Part shown: piece after piece, positions 1 through 11,223 of the stretch
Numbering within the stretch: position 1 is the first letter of the stretch
How the letters are laid out: the number at the start of each line of letters is the position of its first letter
Source: Berberis thunbergii
Taxonomy: Eukaryota; Streptophyta; Magnoliopsida; Ranunculales; Berberidaceae
DNA length: 64,000 bases
Assembly (NCBI GenBank): GCA_003290165.1
Contig: QNQO01005873.1
Span: 1-64,000, forward strand
Reading direction: 5' to 3'
Translations under genes and position numbers: made by a program
Notes under the pieces: model-generated
Databases searched by the model: none
The model's input: only the letters and a program-made list of their open reading frames with translations
What the model was told of the DNA's origin: nothing

Positions 1-1
1 T

Positions 2-116
2 AAGTGCGTGGGCAGCCTAGTGGACAAGCCCACAACTCACGCACTTTGTTTTTTTTTTTTTTTACTTTTAAAAAAAAAAAGTGCGTGAGTTGTGGGCTTG
101 TCCATTAGGCTACCTA
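2..116. repeat. Foldback hairpin repeat in gag
   Basis: Two arms of about 35 bp (about 10-45 and 78-116) are inverted copies with only a couple of mismatches, sharing GACAAGCCCACAACTCACGC. They are separated by a T-run followed by an A-run (48-77), so the whole segment folds into one stem. It lies inside the gag remnant on the minus strand. It could be a small MITE-like foldback insertion. I cannot define a target duplication because the left end sits at the window edge. Confidence 0.75.
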
Positions 117-1150
117 GGGTGTTGAACCCAGGAGGATTCCCTGAACTTCTGGGTGGTTGTTCATAAAAGTCACCACCATAGGAAAGGTTAGGGTGATGTC
201 GATTTGCAGATGTGTATGTTTGACTGAACGTGTTTGATTTACGTTCACTGTTAAATACACACACCTCCTCTGGAGGTTCATTGCCACTTGAAGTTAAAGG
301 GCAATCAAAATCTATGTGATCTCTTTTGAGGCAAAAGGTACAAGGCTTATAAGTCTGTTCTCTGGCTTCAGAGGTAGACTTTATCAAAATAGATTTCATT
401 TCCTTAGCAAAGTCATTTAGGAATGTTTTGACGTCTGGTTTGGGATATTCTTTTATTACAAATAGACGTGATTTTCTAAAAGAACTAGGTTTCAAGTCTC
501 TATGGGCAGTCCATTGTCGAGAATCATCAGCAAGTTCAGTTAGAAAGGTATAAGCATCAGTACCAGTTTTACGCATGAATTTTCCTTGATGCATGGATTC
601 GATCATATTTTTTAGATTCGACAATCAATCCATTATAGAAACTCTGCACTAGCACTAATTTTTCAAAGCCATGATGGGGCACTTGATGAGTAAATTTTGA
701 AAGCGGTCCCATGCTTCATAAAAAGTTCATCATGTGTTGGAGTAAATTACTCAATTTCTCTTCTAATTTCTAGGCTCTTTCTCATGGGGAAGTACTTCAC
801 TAGAAACTTTCTAACTAAATCCTCCCATGATTTAATGGAACTAGCAGGGAGGTTATTCAGCCATGAGGTGGCCCAATCATCAAGAGAGAAAGGAAACAAG
901 CGAAGTCTGACATTTTCTTCATCTATGTTTTGGTTCTTAAAAGTACTACAACTTCAAGAAACTTTCCAAGATGGACATATGGGCTTTCTGGATCATGCCC
1001 ATGAAACTTCGACAACATATTAATAATAGCCGGTCTAATCTCAATTTGAGTTGTAGTGATAGGGAGCAGCTCAATGCATTTGTGCACATTAGCAGCAAAG
1101 GGAACATTTTATTCCCAAATTAGACATTCTTCCATTTCATTGTTGATTGG
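117..1150 (-). pseudogene. Ty3/gypsy gag remnant, Athila-like
   Basis: Reading the minus strand from about 1150 down gives a plant retrotransposon gag domain. The motif RLRLFPFSLDDWATSWLNNL followed by SWEDLVRKFLVKYFP falls at about 900-780, and a zinc knuckle CTFCLKRDHIDFDC (CX2CX4HX4C) at about 345-300. Gag packages element RNA into virus-like particles. The frame is broken by a stop near 930, a stop after the RREIE motif near 755 and a shift near 640, and the end runs into the foldback repeat. Upstream on the same strand are the leader and LTR of the same element (to 10680), interrupted by CACTA element 1. No protease or pol follows before the window edge. Confidence 0.85.
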
Positions 1151-2338
1151 AGAGTGAGGGGAGGTAGGTGGAGATGAGTGTGGTGAAGAAGCAAAAAGTG
1201 GATTAGGGTGGCTAGAAAAATTTTGGGATATGAACCAAACACTTGTTGGGTCGTTCCCAGACTTTCATAAAAAGGAAAAAAATGGATTGGAAAGATGAAA
1301 GTGACAAAGCACAAGATCAAGTATCCCTAGACGACTGCTATGAAGACATACACAAGCAATGATCACTTCTGAACCACACAAATGTCAAATCTAAGCAAAC
1401 AACGTTCTAATGGGATTTTATCTTGTTAATCTGTGAGGGACAAGATTGATTGAAACAAGTGGGCATTACACTTTTATCTATTATTGCCTGATTAGATAGG
1501 GTGCTAACAGATGATCCTAAAAGCTTGTATCCAACAGTACATGTGTTAGATACAAGCTTGTTTCAATATGAAGCTTTTAGGATACAAGCTTGTTTCATCA
1601 CGTGTTTTATCCAAAATCAAAAGCTCTGTATCCTAAATCAAGCTTGTATCCGAATTCATAAAAGCTTCTTAATTAAAACAAGTGGGATTTTATCCTGTTC
1701 TATTATTGCCGAATTCATCACGTGTTTTAATTAAGAAATGTACATGTGCTACCGCTCTGTAAACCGATTGATATGAGAATGATGTGTGTCAAATACGTAC
1801 TTAGGGTGTGTGTTCCTAGTCAAAACTATTAGTTACACCACGTCCTTCTGTGGTCTACAGCTTACTAATGACTTGGCGTACTGGGTGAGTTACCCATGTG
1901 GTAGTGGCCTCTCGGAGTTCATTGAATGATTATACCCAACGTCACATTTTGTTTTAGTCAACACAAAATTTAGCAAAATAACTTAGGTTTTAGTTGTCCT
2001 ATGAACACGTCCTTAGTTGGTTCTAATCTTAAATGATTTTATTATGTGCCTTGGTTTCACACAGCTGAGTGATGAGGTGGTGATGAAATCCCACCAGTTT
2101 CAAAAACAGGCTAGGTCTACCCTCTCTGTTTATGGTAGTTTATTAACGTAATCAACCACGCAGTTCGTTAAGATGCGGAAACATAACAAACACCAAGCCA
2201 ATGTCCAATCGATTTTCACTGAGCACCCAAGCCACTAAAATAATGTGTCTGAAAGAGATACTTACTAACTTGTGAGCTTGGACACAAGGTCTTGATCGTG
2301 AGAGTAGAAAGAAAGTGTTCTTTGAGAGCTACTCCTAC
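1151..2338 (-). other. Athila-like 5' leader, distal part
   Basis: Non-coding leader between the gag (below 1150) and the LTR (9847-10680) of the minus-strand element; the proximal part is 9084-9846 beyond CACTA element 1. It is recognisable because nearly every block reappears inverted at 16300-17350, for example the TAGGGTGCTAACAGATGATC region at 1496 against 17033-17010. Around 1545-1700 there is a local scramble of short repeats containing AAGCTTGTATCC. I see no gene here. Confidence 0.7.
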
Positions 2339-2560
2339 CACTACACCAAAAGGCATGTTTAGCTACCGAAGAGGTGGCCACAGCTCTAAGCCGTTGGTTT
2401 ATTTGCCACGGCTAAAAACTGTGGCTATAAACGGCCAACGGTTTATAACTGTGGCTAAAACAATTATACCAAAAGGATTGCCACGGTTTTAAACCGTGGC
2501 ATAAACTGCCAACGGTTTATAACCGTGGCTAAAACTGTCAACGGTTTTAAAACAGTAGCT
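2339..2560. repeat. CACTA 1 left TIR and subterminal repeats
   Basis: Terminal repeat followed by at least four degenerate inverted units built on CCACGGTTTTAAACCGTGG (about 2370-2555). These are the usual transposase-binding type of subterminal repeat in En/Spm-like elements. The same end sequence (GGCATG then TTAGCTAC) occurs at the right end of CACTA element 2. Confidence 0.85.
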
Positions 2561-3832
2561 ATAAGATTTTCACTTTCACGCTTTGGCGAAAATATTTTCG
2601 TTGCTTTGGCAAAAAAAATTGGAGGGAAAAAACAGATTCTCACTCTCTCCACACCTCCTCTTTCACAAGCACTGATTCTCGAAGCAGAGAAGAAGAAGGA
2701 CGAAAGAAGGAGAGGACGATAGAAGAAGAAGAAGAAAAAAAAATTTGAGAAGGTAAGATCTCCTTCTTCTTCTTTAGATCTTGAGAGAACCGAACTAAAG
2801 AAGAACATGAAATTGGTTCAGATCTCCTTCTTCTTCATCTTTCATGGCACCTCCAAATCTCTCTCAAAAGCTCCTCTCTTCACAAATCTTTATCAAAAGC
2901 TCCTCTCTTCTCGTCTTTCATGGCACCCCCAAGCATGATTTCTTCAAGCAGAATAGTCTATTGTTCTCATCTCTTCCTCTCCCCATTTGCAAAGTTGAAA
3001 AGTTATGGTTTCCTCTCCCCATTTATCAATCTAGAAGGGCTCAAACTCAATATCACCAATTCATTCAATCTCTCACCCGCAATTGATGGAGAGATATCTC
3101 CAACAGATCCGAAAACCCATTGAAGAGACCATTTTGAAGGGACCCCAGAAATGGTCGATCGAAGGTGGTGAACAGATTGTGAACCTGTTTCTTCTTCTTC
3201 ACTTCAACTTGCGAAAGATCGAATACCCATTTCTCATTTATTGGTAACGTGCTCCCCAACCCATCAAAATGCTAGATTTCTGGTTTTGAGTTCAAGATCT
3301 CTCTTTCATTGGAGAAATCTTGATTTTTGATTTGTTTTGAATTTTGACTTAGATTGGTTTTATTTGAGTTTGTGTTAATGGGTTTTTTTTTGTTTAGTTT
3401 GAATTCTCTTGTTCACCGAGTCTCAGTAATTGTTGGGATTGAAGGGGAGAAGGTGAAGTTTGATTGGGTGTTGGGTGATTTGATTTGGTTGAAGAGAAGT
3501 TCAAATGAGAGTGAATTGTTATTGTAAGTTCAATTTGATCTTGGTGTTTTGTTTTAAATGGTTTGTGGGGTAAAAGAAGGTTGTTTAGGTTAGAAATTTT
3601 AGAACTGTGGTTCAATCACAGAGAAGAGACTTGCGTTTTGTTCGGTTATGTTGGTATGGCTTGAATGCATTGATTTGAGATTAATTTCGCTTTCCTTAGT
3701 AAAATGGGTTAAGTGTTTTGGTGCTTTGTGGCTGATGGATATGAAATTGTACTTTTGATGCGGGTTTCCTTGTTGTTATTGTATCACTGGATATTGTGTG
3801 GTAAGTAATTGGATATTTGAAGTTTTCACAAA
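2561..3832 (+). other. CACTA 1 promoter-side leader, no gene recognised
   Basis: The segment is CT- and GAA-rich (about 2640-2900), resembling a plant 5' untranslated leader, and includes a duplicated block with TCAAAAGCTCCTCTCTTC at about 2866 and 2895. No recognisable protein was found. By position it is the stretch between the terminus and the first captured exons, so transcription of the chimera may start here (inference). Confidence 0.4.
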
Positions 3833-4000
3833 ATGGCTTCAATTAGAAGAACTCTTTCTCCTGTGCCTCAAACTGAGGCATTACAAAATGGCGAGGCACA
3901 TTCGACCCTTCTCCATTGTCTAGAACTTCTTATGGTCAAACCAGCACACAATCAGGAGAGTTGTTCTCTAAAGTGCTAACTTCGATGGATAAGCCTGAGG
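3833..4000 (+). pseudogene. Candidate captured first exon, unidentified
   Basis: An ATG at 3833 opens a frame reading MASIRRTLSPVP, continues for about 24 codons, then needs one frameshift to continue (PSPLSRTSYGQTSTQSGELF) to a possible donor after 3999. It looks like the N-terminus of a plant protein, serine- and proline-rich, but I cannot name it. It lies directly upstream of the kinesin exons in the same orientation, so it may be the first exon of the chimera. Confidence 0.35.
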
Positions 4001-4386
4001 TTGTTATTTATTATTCTCTTTTATGATCTAACGTGTACTTAATTTACCAAAAATGTTAATGTTTTAATTGTATTTTCTCATTCTCATTAATCTGTATGAT
4101 AATTTATAATTAGAAGATGTCTCAAGATTAGATGGTTAAAATGTTAAATCTGTGTGAGTGTTTATGTTACTTGAAGTTTGTGCACACTTCATTCTTCAAA
4201 AATGAAGTTTTGTTTGACATGATGGTGTGGTGTACAAGGAATTGTGAAAAATAACTATTAGCTGTCATTGATGTCCGCATTATATTTTGCAATGGATCCT
4301 ATATTTTCGACAATTGTTCTAGAGCCTGTTCTGATTTATTTCAATCTCAGTTAACTATTTTTTTTTATTTTGTGTATTATTTCCAG

Positions 4387-6860
4387 GTAAATCAAAAGAT
4401 GAAATCAACTCTTATCAAGGACCTTTACGGAGAAATTGATCGGCTTAAAGCAGGTAGTGTATGCTTCCTGTTCTGCAGTCTGATTAGTCATATGTTTTTC
4501 TTTTGACATAGCATATTTAGTTGTAAATAATTGGCTTCATTTTTGAAGAGGTTATGATGCACGGGAGAAAAGTGGAGTTTACAATCCAAAATAACATTAC
4601 TATCAAAAGGAGAGTGAAAGAAAGGTATTCATTCAACCCTATTTTACATTTCCATGATGGACAGTGGCAGGTGATAGTGCTTTTATCTAGAGTTTTGTTC
4701 TAAATCTTGACCAGGGATTATTGTGACACTTAGCTAGTATCTCATATTTTTGGATTTCTCAAGTAGAGATTTGTTCACCTTTGTTCTATGTTTTTGGATC
4801 TCAGATGTAATATCTTGTGGGCGGGTATCAACCCTGGACCCGTGATATCATATGCCACATGTCTTACATCTATGTTAGCTGTATTTCCTTAACTAGAGTA
4901 GAGATTCATACTGACGCCTTAACAATGAAAATAATCTTATGGAATTTGGTTGGAAGTTTTTATCAACATGAAAATAGTCTTGTCCTTTTGTTTAAATGAA
5001 ATTTATTTAATCAACATTAGAATAATTCCAATTTCTCATACAACTTTATTTGATTCTTTCTATATATTGTATCATTCTCTTTATGATTTGCCAGTGTGTT
5101 TATCCATTTGATAAATCTGGAAGAGGTAACCTTTGTTTCTTTATGCTCACCTCTTTGCAAAAACATTTTTTTTCTTTGGAAGGCAATGGCAGATCAGATT
5201 GAGCAGATGGGAATTACATTGGAAGCCAATCAAAAGGTGAGATTGCATATTTAACTTTTTCCCCCCTATGATGCTACGAGTAATGTCAAAGTCATTTCAG
5301 GGACTGTATATTCCATGTTTTATTGACAGCAAATTGAAGATTTGCAAGAAAAGTATAACACTCAGCTTCAAAATCCTCTGATTTACCTTGTAAACTTGAT
5401 GCTACCGAGGTAAGTTAATTGATCATTATCATGTATAGTTCTATACATTTTCTGAAAGCATATGTAGAGTCACAATCTAAGGCAGTATTATTACTTGATT
5501 TGTGAAATATGCAGAAACATTTGGAGAAAACTAGCAAGTCATTGGCTAATGTAGAAGAAGAATTGAGGAAATGTCGGTATGCTTTGAAAGAGATAGACTT
5601 TGTTATATCTGAGCAGCGGAAACCAGGTCTGGAATAATTTGTTTCTACTATATTGCAGGTAGGTATGCTTGTCATTCTCACCCTTCTGAATTTTTGAAAA
5701 CAGAAAATGTTTTGGCTCATCAGGCTTGTGTCCTTCAGTCTAATTTGGATAAGTCTCTCATGGATAATGCTTTGTTATTATCAAAAATAGGTAATTTAAC
5801 AATTTCAGGATTTGGTACCTTGATGGATCGAATAAAGTTGTTAATTTGTTCTCACAGTTTTCTTCGGGCCGTTTTGGCATCCCTTCATGAGAGGGCCCTG
5901 TTTGGTTATGATGATCTTCTTGTAATGGATGCCTCTTCACCCAAAACCGTCCCATTCCAATTTCCCAATTAGATAAGCACATGATAATTATATTGTAACA
6001 CACTTGGTTTTTTTTTATTGATTTTATTCAAATTTTGTGAAGATTTTTAACTAAAAAGGTCAAAATAGCCTTTTGGGGATGATACTGGGAACTTGGGATA
6101 ATGTCACCTTAAATATCTGCTCTTAGATCTATTCCAGGTGGACCATATGATGTGTCAAAAAGAATGTCATGTAAAACTCTGCCAGTATGAGCTTGTCCTT
6201 TGTTATTTTCTGATGTTTTTCTTTTGTAACTTCATTTAGAGATTCAATGTTAGTATTAAGCATACAAAAGAGACCTCCAACTTTGTCAATGGCGTTTTGA
6301 ATAATTTGATGGAGAATCACACAAGCTGGCAAACCATACAAAACAAAACCATGAGATCCAGCAACAAAGTATTGTAGAATTTCAGAAGGCTTATGAGGCA
6401 TAATGCTATAGTCTATAGACTATAGTCATGCCCGTAGATTTGGAAACCAGAGATATATTTTCATGTAATCCATCTGATATTTTATAATTCCAATTTCCAC
6501 AAGTACAGGAACATACACAGTTTGAATCTGAGAAACTTTTGGCAGAAATGGCCAACTTGGTCTCCAATCATATTCGCCGTAAAAAAGAACTTGGTCCCCT
6601 TTTTAAATTGGACTTAGTGTAACAGGTGGACATCCTTTCTGCAGGTAAATACACAGCTTACTGGTCTGAGAGATACCACTCTTGAAAACAAAGCATTTAT
6701 GGATGAATGTGTATCATCCTTGACAGGCATATCATCAGATGCCAAGAGAAAATGGCAAGAATTTTCTAGTCAAGCAGAGAATGGTGCCAGAAATGCTGCT
6801 GATTTTTCTGCAACTAAACACTGCCCGTATGGAAATGATCCACCAAAAGTGGTCAATACT
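4387..6860 (+). pseudogene. Kinesin-5 (KIN-5) stalk/tail gene fragment
   Basis: At least eight exons with retained introns read in order as the part of plant kinesin-5 after the motor domain: 4387-4453 (KSTLIKDLYGEIDRLKA), 4550-4624, 5183-5236 (AMADQIEQMGITLEANQK), 5330-5409, 5515-5626 (HLEKTSKSLANVEEELRKC), 5704-5790 (ENVLAHQACVLQSNLDKSL), 6509 to about 6595, and 6645 to about 6860 (DAKRKWQEFSSQAENGARNA). Kinesin-5 is the homotetrameric plus-end motor that slides antiparallel spindle microtubules. The motor domain is missing. Exon 4550-4624 has an in-frame stop and exon 5330-5409 a frameshift. It is a captured, non-functional genomic fragment inside CACTA element 1. Confidence 0.88.
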
Positions 6861-6904
6861 CTTTACGACGGTGTCTCATGCTTTGATAGTTGTTCAATTC
6901 AAGC

Positions 6905-6973
6905 TTTGTGCAACAGCTAGAATCTAGTAGGATAAAGCTTACTCAGCTAGAGCAAGATCTTCATAGAGCTAAA
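6905..6973 (+). pseudogene. TGA-type bZIP leucine-zipper fragment
   Basis: Twenty-three codons from TTT at 6905 read FVQQLESSRIKLTQLEQDLH then RAK. This matches the leucine zipper of plant TGA bZIP factors, which bind as-1/TGACG promoter elements. The basic DNA-binding region is absent. It follows the kinesin-5 tail in the same orientation with no clear intron between, so it seems to be a separate capture fused to it. Short length limits certainty. Confidence 0.6.
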
Positions 6974-7035
6974 GTGATTAATGTAGTGCCAAATGCGATC
7001 AGAACTTTTCTCTGTGCATCATTAAGGTTTTTTAA

Positions 7036-7215
7036 TTAGTCCAGTCTGTTGTTGCTGTTTCTATTGATGTGGTTGTTGTTGCTGGAGTTGCAGCTCCTGT
7101 TGCATCTGCTATTGTTGTTGTTGTTGCTGTTGCTGCTGTTGTTGCTGTTGATGTTGTTGTTTCTGCTGTTGTTGCAGCTGTAGATTAATAAGAGTTTGTC
7201 GCTGCTGCATGGGGC
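7036..7215 (-). repeat. CAA/CAG-rich tract encoding polyglutamine
   Basis: Imperfect trinucleotide repeat (TTG/CTG on +). On the minus strand one frame reads long glutamine runs after LINLQLQQQQ, and upstream on that strand (7310-7216) reads QLDASKVLNQHNQQIDKFNQ in a different frame. It may be a fragment of a Q-rich protein exon captured in the opposite orientation to the other fragments, but I cannot identify the parent gene and it may be simple repeat. Confidence 0.5.
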
Positions 7216-8034
7216 CACATAAGCTGTGACTGGTTAAACTTATCAATTTGTTGATTATGTTGATTCAGTACTTTAGAAGCATCTAACTGAAATCCAGGAG
7301 TAGGTAAGGCTTGGGATCAAGGTACTTTCTTCATCAATTGCTGGTATGACTAATCACGTGAGTGTTATTCAAGATGCTATTGGGGAGAAGGTATTGTTTA
7401 TTGCATACTGTTAGCTTTCGAGTGCTCATTATACTTCCTTGTGTTACATTTGTTTTCAACAATTGGGCTTTGATAGCAAAAAATCAAGCCTTTAACATGG
7501 CGATGAAAACTTTTTTTTATATGTTTTTTACCTGCATCCATTTATATTCAAGTTATGTCATTAACTGAATTATATGCCACTTTTTGTTGACTTAATTATC
7601 TTATCTGCGATTCTTATTGTTTTGTTTATTCTTTGAGTTTTCATGTATCTCCAGTTTTTCAAGTGTCATTCTTCTTCCAATCTTTTGAATATTGATAATA
7701 ATGAAGGATTCTTGATTAATTTGACTGTAAGGAATGGATCTCTATTGTCTGTCCCGCATCCCTCCATACCTTGTAAATTATTTTAGTGCTTTCTGCACTA
7801 GTTTTAAGCTTTAACATCCTGCTCCTTATTACTTTGTAGAAAGAAAGACTATGATTTTCTACTCTAGGCAACTAAATGAATGGCCACTGTTCCCTTCCAA
7901 ATTCTTGGGCTATTAGCATATGAGATTTTTTTCTCCATGACACCATAATTTTTTGTGTTGAAGAATTCCCATATATGTTATCAGTTATAAAGATAAGTTA
8001 ACTATATCGGATTGGTTTTTTTTTTTTTTGTTGA
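7216..8034. other. CACTA 1 interior, no gene recognised
   Basis: AT-rich, intron-like sequence. A possible short exon at about 7318-7389 reads VLSSSIAGMTNHVSVIQDAI on the + strand and ends at a GT donor. I cannot assign it; by position it might belong to the same parent as the downstream E(z)-type exon. Confidence 0.35.
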
Positions 8035-8200
8035 GAGAGTCACATGACAAATTCAATGCCCTAAAAAAAAGGATCAGGAAAAACGGGCTAAGGAAGTTGA
8101 TGTTTCTACTAAAAATCCATCGGAAAGGAGCACATTTTTGGACAAGAGCCTTAATGTTGCTCTATATTCTTTTGATAATCTTTTCTGTCGTCGTTGTCTG
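8035..8200 (+). pseudogene. E(z)-type Polycomb methyltransferase exon (CLF/SWN)
   Basis: The + strand reads DQEKRAKEVDVSTKNPSERS and then FLDKSLNVALYSFDNLFCRR followed by CLV, ending exactly at a GT donor at 8201. The motif SFDNLFCRRC is characteristic of plant Enhancer-of-zeste proteins (CURLY LEAF/SWINGER), the catalytic H3K27 methyltransferases of PRC2. It marks the start of their cysteine-rich region, well before the CXC and SET domains. Only this exon is recognised; no SET domain is present. A frame slip near the A-run at about 8065 precedes it. It is a third gene fragment on the + strand of CACTA element 1. Confidence 0.78.
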
Positions 8201-8427
8201 GTACTTCCAACTTGAGACGTTTTTGTTTTCAGCACTTATAGAAAGAAAGTTTAATCCTATGATATGGTGGATATTTAATTTTGTAATTGAAAATGCTCAG
8301 ATCACCTAATGATGTTATTGCTAAATGGAATGCAGGCTGCTAACACAAGTGTTGTTACTAAAGGGAGCAGGTTGCTATATGTTGCAGAGTGCTATGTTGT
8401 TACATGTAATGCTTTTTAGGAAGGATT

Positions 8428-8632
8428 TTGTTAGATTAGTTGTCAATTAGTTGTCAATAAATGTAGTACTATAAATAAGAGAGCATAAGAGAGAAACAGG
8501 GATTCATTTGATTTGTAAGAAAATTGTACACTTGAGAATTTGCTCTACAGGAGATTAGCTATCTCGAATTAGCTTTCTTATTGAATACAATCCATTCCAT
8601 TTATTGTCATCAATCCAGAATTACAATTACAA
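8428..8632 (+). mobile_element. Possible solo LTR inside CACTA 1
   Basis: The segment begins TGTTAGATTAGTTGTCAATT, has a TATA-like CTATAAATAAG and a stretch near GAATACAATCCATTCC resembling the R/U5 part of copia-type LTRs, and ends near ATTACA. No internal region is attached. The 5-bp duplication expected of an insertion is not clear, so the call is tentative. Confidence 0.35.
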
Positions 8633-8739
8633 GTTATTCAGTCTGTAATTTCTCTTCATTGCCTGTATTGCATCACTGTCAGTAGAACTGCATTGGCTTA
8701 ACACCGTGACCAGGAAAAAAAAAAAAAAAAAAAAAAAAC

Positions 8740-9083
8740 ACCGTGAACAGTACTTGCCACGGCTTAAAACAGTGGCTAACATTATTGCAACGGCTAATAA
8801 CCGTGGCCATGACTTGCCACGGCTTATGACTGGCTACGGCTTAAAACCGTGGCTAAAACTATTGCAACGGCTTAGAACCGTAGCTAACATTTTTACAACG
8901 GTTTATAACCGTAGCTAATCCTCAACCGTCCTCGAGCATAAAACCGTTGTTAATATTTTTCGCAATGGTTTTTAGCCGTTACTGGGGATTTAGCGACACC
9001 TCTGCAGCCCACGGCTCCATGTCGTGACAATGGGTTACCCCCACAGCTCAAAACCGTTGCTGATGGGTATTTTTGGTGTAGTG
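8740..9083. repeat. CACTA 1 right TIR and subterminal repeats
   Basis: At least six degenerate palindromic units of the CCACGGCTTAAAACCGTGG type lead to the terminus GGTGTAGTG. The last 45 bp, read inverted (CACTACACCAAAAATACCCA), match the left end of CACTA element 2. This fixes the relative orientation of the two elements as opposite. Confidence 0.85.
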
Positions 9084-9846
9084 TCCTAGGTTCAAGCAAT
9101 TGCTCTCTCCCCCATAACACCACTGGTTGTCCACTACCAAAAAAAATTAGCCCTTTTTCAAAGAATTTTTTATATTTTTTAATATTTTATTTCTGACTTC
9201 GATTGCTATCTAAATAAATAAACACACAATCAAACAATTAGACATGAAAAGATGTTTAATGGTCTTGGTCAAGAAGTCAGAATTTTTTTTTAAAAAAAAT
9301 TTGTTTGTTGTTTTGTTTTTTTATGAAAGTGAATTAAATCTAACCTAAAACTAACAATCAGCCTAATGCTAAAATAATATCTAACTATTACAAGTTGCAC
9401 TCGACCATTCGAGACATATAAAAAGAAGTTAAAAAAGAATAAACTCTCTTCCTCATTAAAAACTACAAGCAAAAAATAAAAAAAAATGTCTTCAAGCAAG
9501 TCTTAGGAAATTTCGCAATTTTATCACCAACTTTTCCAAACGAATTTGTTCAACATGCAACCGACATCAAAAACATCTGAAACAATATGGAAATTGAGGG
9601 GGGTATCACGAAATTTGCTATAAAAATGTCAGGTTAAACGGACAATGTTTGAGCCGTCTGCTGCTGTGTTGTTTTCGTTATATGCTGAAAATTACCCAAA
9701 AAAAAACATAAAGATAACAAAAAAATAGTAATAATTAAATAAATAAAAAATGAAAAAAATAAATAAATTAAAATCTTTTCTATTGTCTCCAAAGTTGAAT
9801 CTTCAATAATGCCTTCCTTCACCAAGTGATATGCAATGGCGCCATT
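9084..9846 (-). other. Athila-like 5' leader, proximal part
   Basis: Non-coding leader adjacent to the LTR of the minus-strand element. Its inverted counterpart is 15581-16300. Close to the LTR junction (9836-9846), read on the minus strand, is AATGGCGCCATTGC, in the position and style of the primer binding site of plant Ty3/gypsy elements. No gene is present. Confidence 0.65.
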
Positions 9847-10680
9847 TGATTGATGCCAAAACCGACATTAATGTCGTTGCATGATTTTCCACATCAAACG
9901 AAGAAATATAAGTTGTTTCTATTTTTTTTTTCTTCCTTCATCCTGCAATACAATTCAACAATGTATAGTGGAAGTAGGGGTTATCGACTACTTCACGTGG
10001 ATTAGAAGACAATATTTAATTTTCAACTTAAACAATAAAGAGAATAGCAAAATAATGTATGGTGAAAATAAGTATTAAACTAAAAGAACAAAGATAAAAC
10101 TTACTTCTTTAATGGAATTAAACTGTAGTACATGCACTTTTCTCTCAAGTATAAATATATAAAGTCAAGAACTACAACTAAAAAACTCTGTAAAAAAAAC
10201 TATCAAAGAAAAACTATCCCTTATGAACTCCATGTATGGAGTTTTATAGGTAAAAGGGTTTGAGTGAAACAAGGAAACATGGTTTGAGTTAAACAGTGGG
10301 ACAGTTGAATGAAACAAGGAATGTTGTTGGAGTTCAATAAGGAAACATGTCTTGCAGATATTTTTTTTTTGATAAAGTTTGCCATGTGGACATCCAAATC
10401 TTCATATTGATTTTCTCGAGATCCATAGTTGTTACTTTGTGGGCTTGACTTCATGAGTCTTGAGATTGAAATTCTTTAATCCTAATGAATACATTTGAAT
10501 TCTCATTGGGCCTTCTAGTTGATAAATTTAGCCTTATTGTGCCACTTTATGCATAATTTGATATTTGTACTTGAATTCCTACAAAATGCACAAAGTACAC
10601 GTGATAAGATTTTTATTTGATAATTGGACTTAACAATTGTATATTTGGGAGTGTAAAATCGATGTTTTAGATGCTTATCA
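9847..10680 (-). mobile_element. LTR of the left Athila-like element
   Basis: On the minus strand it begins TGATAAGC (10680) and ends ATCAATCA (9847) just before the TGGCGCC primer-site motif. It matches 14119-15580 in inverted orientation, but is 834 bp against 1462 bp, mostly through loss of the middle (equivalent of about 14650-15380). A TATA-like element (TATAAAACTCC on the minus strand) lies near 10240. A 14-bp palindrome CGACATTAATGTCG sits at 9862-9875, near the LTR end. Confidence 0.75.
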
Positions 10681-11148
10681 GTAAACACTGATAAGCCAAG
10701 TATATGGGGAACCGACACAAGACATGCAGGCCAGCAGTACATCGGTTTCGACTAGGAAACAAATACTAGAGTATAAGTCGGGCAAGGAAACTTTCTTGCA
10801 TGGACAACACTCAGAAAGGGAAACATCTCCCGTAGATTTAGAAGCACAAGTCATGTAAGGAAACTTTCCTACATGAACAACTCTCAACTAGGAAAAGATC
10901 CCTTTCCCTAAACTACGTCACCAAAGGCCTTGCTGAACAAGGACTCTCACACTATAAAAGGAAGATACGGTCGATGATCTTAAGGTACGCTACAGTATCC
11001 CAATTTATTGTTTTAAGTCTCTCCTAAGCCTTATCTAACTTAAGCATTGGAGTGCCATCGACCGCCACATGGTAATCTTTTGTTCACGTGTGCTACCTGT
11101 GCAGGCCAATTAAGCAGTGAAGAAGGAGAACAAGAATCAACTACATCA
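10681..11148 (+). mobile_element. T1: truncated Tat-lineage LTR, 3' part
   Basis: From about 10697 this matches the 3' two thirds of the LTRs at 17361-18044 and 36478-37105, sharing ACTAGGAA(G/A)CAAATACTAGAG. It ends CTACATCA at 11148 and is followed directly by GTTTGGCGCC, the typical primer-site junction. The 5' part is replaced by the head of the left Athila-like LTR. Confidence 0.7.
10953..10960 (+). promoter_or_regulatory. TATA box of T1 LTR
   Basis: TATAAAAG in the same position as TATAAATA of the two related LTRs (17838, 36955), preceded by a conserved GGCCT(T/G)G(C/T) block. It would mark the start of the element transcript. Confidence 0.55.
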
Positions 11149-11223
11149 GTTTGGCGCCATTCGTGGGGAACGACAGAGTTCCTGAAAAAAAAATAGTACC
11201 ACCCTTCACATAAAACCAGAAAG

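Larger units (their letters stand above)
2339..9083 (+). mobile_element. CACTA element 1 (Pack-type, non-autonomous)
   Basis: The ends are CACTACACCAAAAGGCATG (2339) and TTTTTGGTGTAGTG (to 9083), perfect over 13 bp as inverted repeats. Subterminal arrays contain short palindromic motifs of the type CCACGGTTTTAAACCGTGG. The flanks are TAC (2336-2338) and TCC (9084-9086). The inverted copy of this locus at 16292-16312 lacks the element and reads TCCTCC there, so a 3-bp target duplication with one later substitution fits. No transposase-like reading frame was found. The interior holds host gene fragments, all on the + strand: kinesin-5, TGA bZIP and an E(z)-type exon. Confidence 0.88.

Noticed and set aside
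7036..7218. Asn-rich protein on the minus strand
   Set aside because: It is one of three frames through a CAA/CAG microsatellite. The glutamine frame is as likely, and no flanking domain could be assigned.
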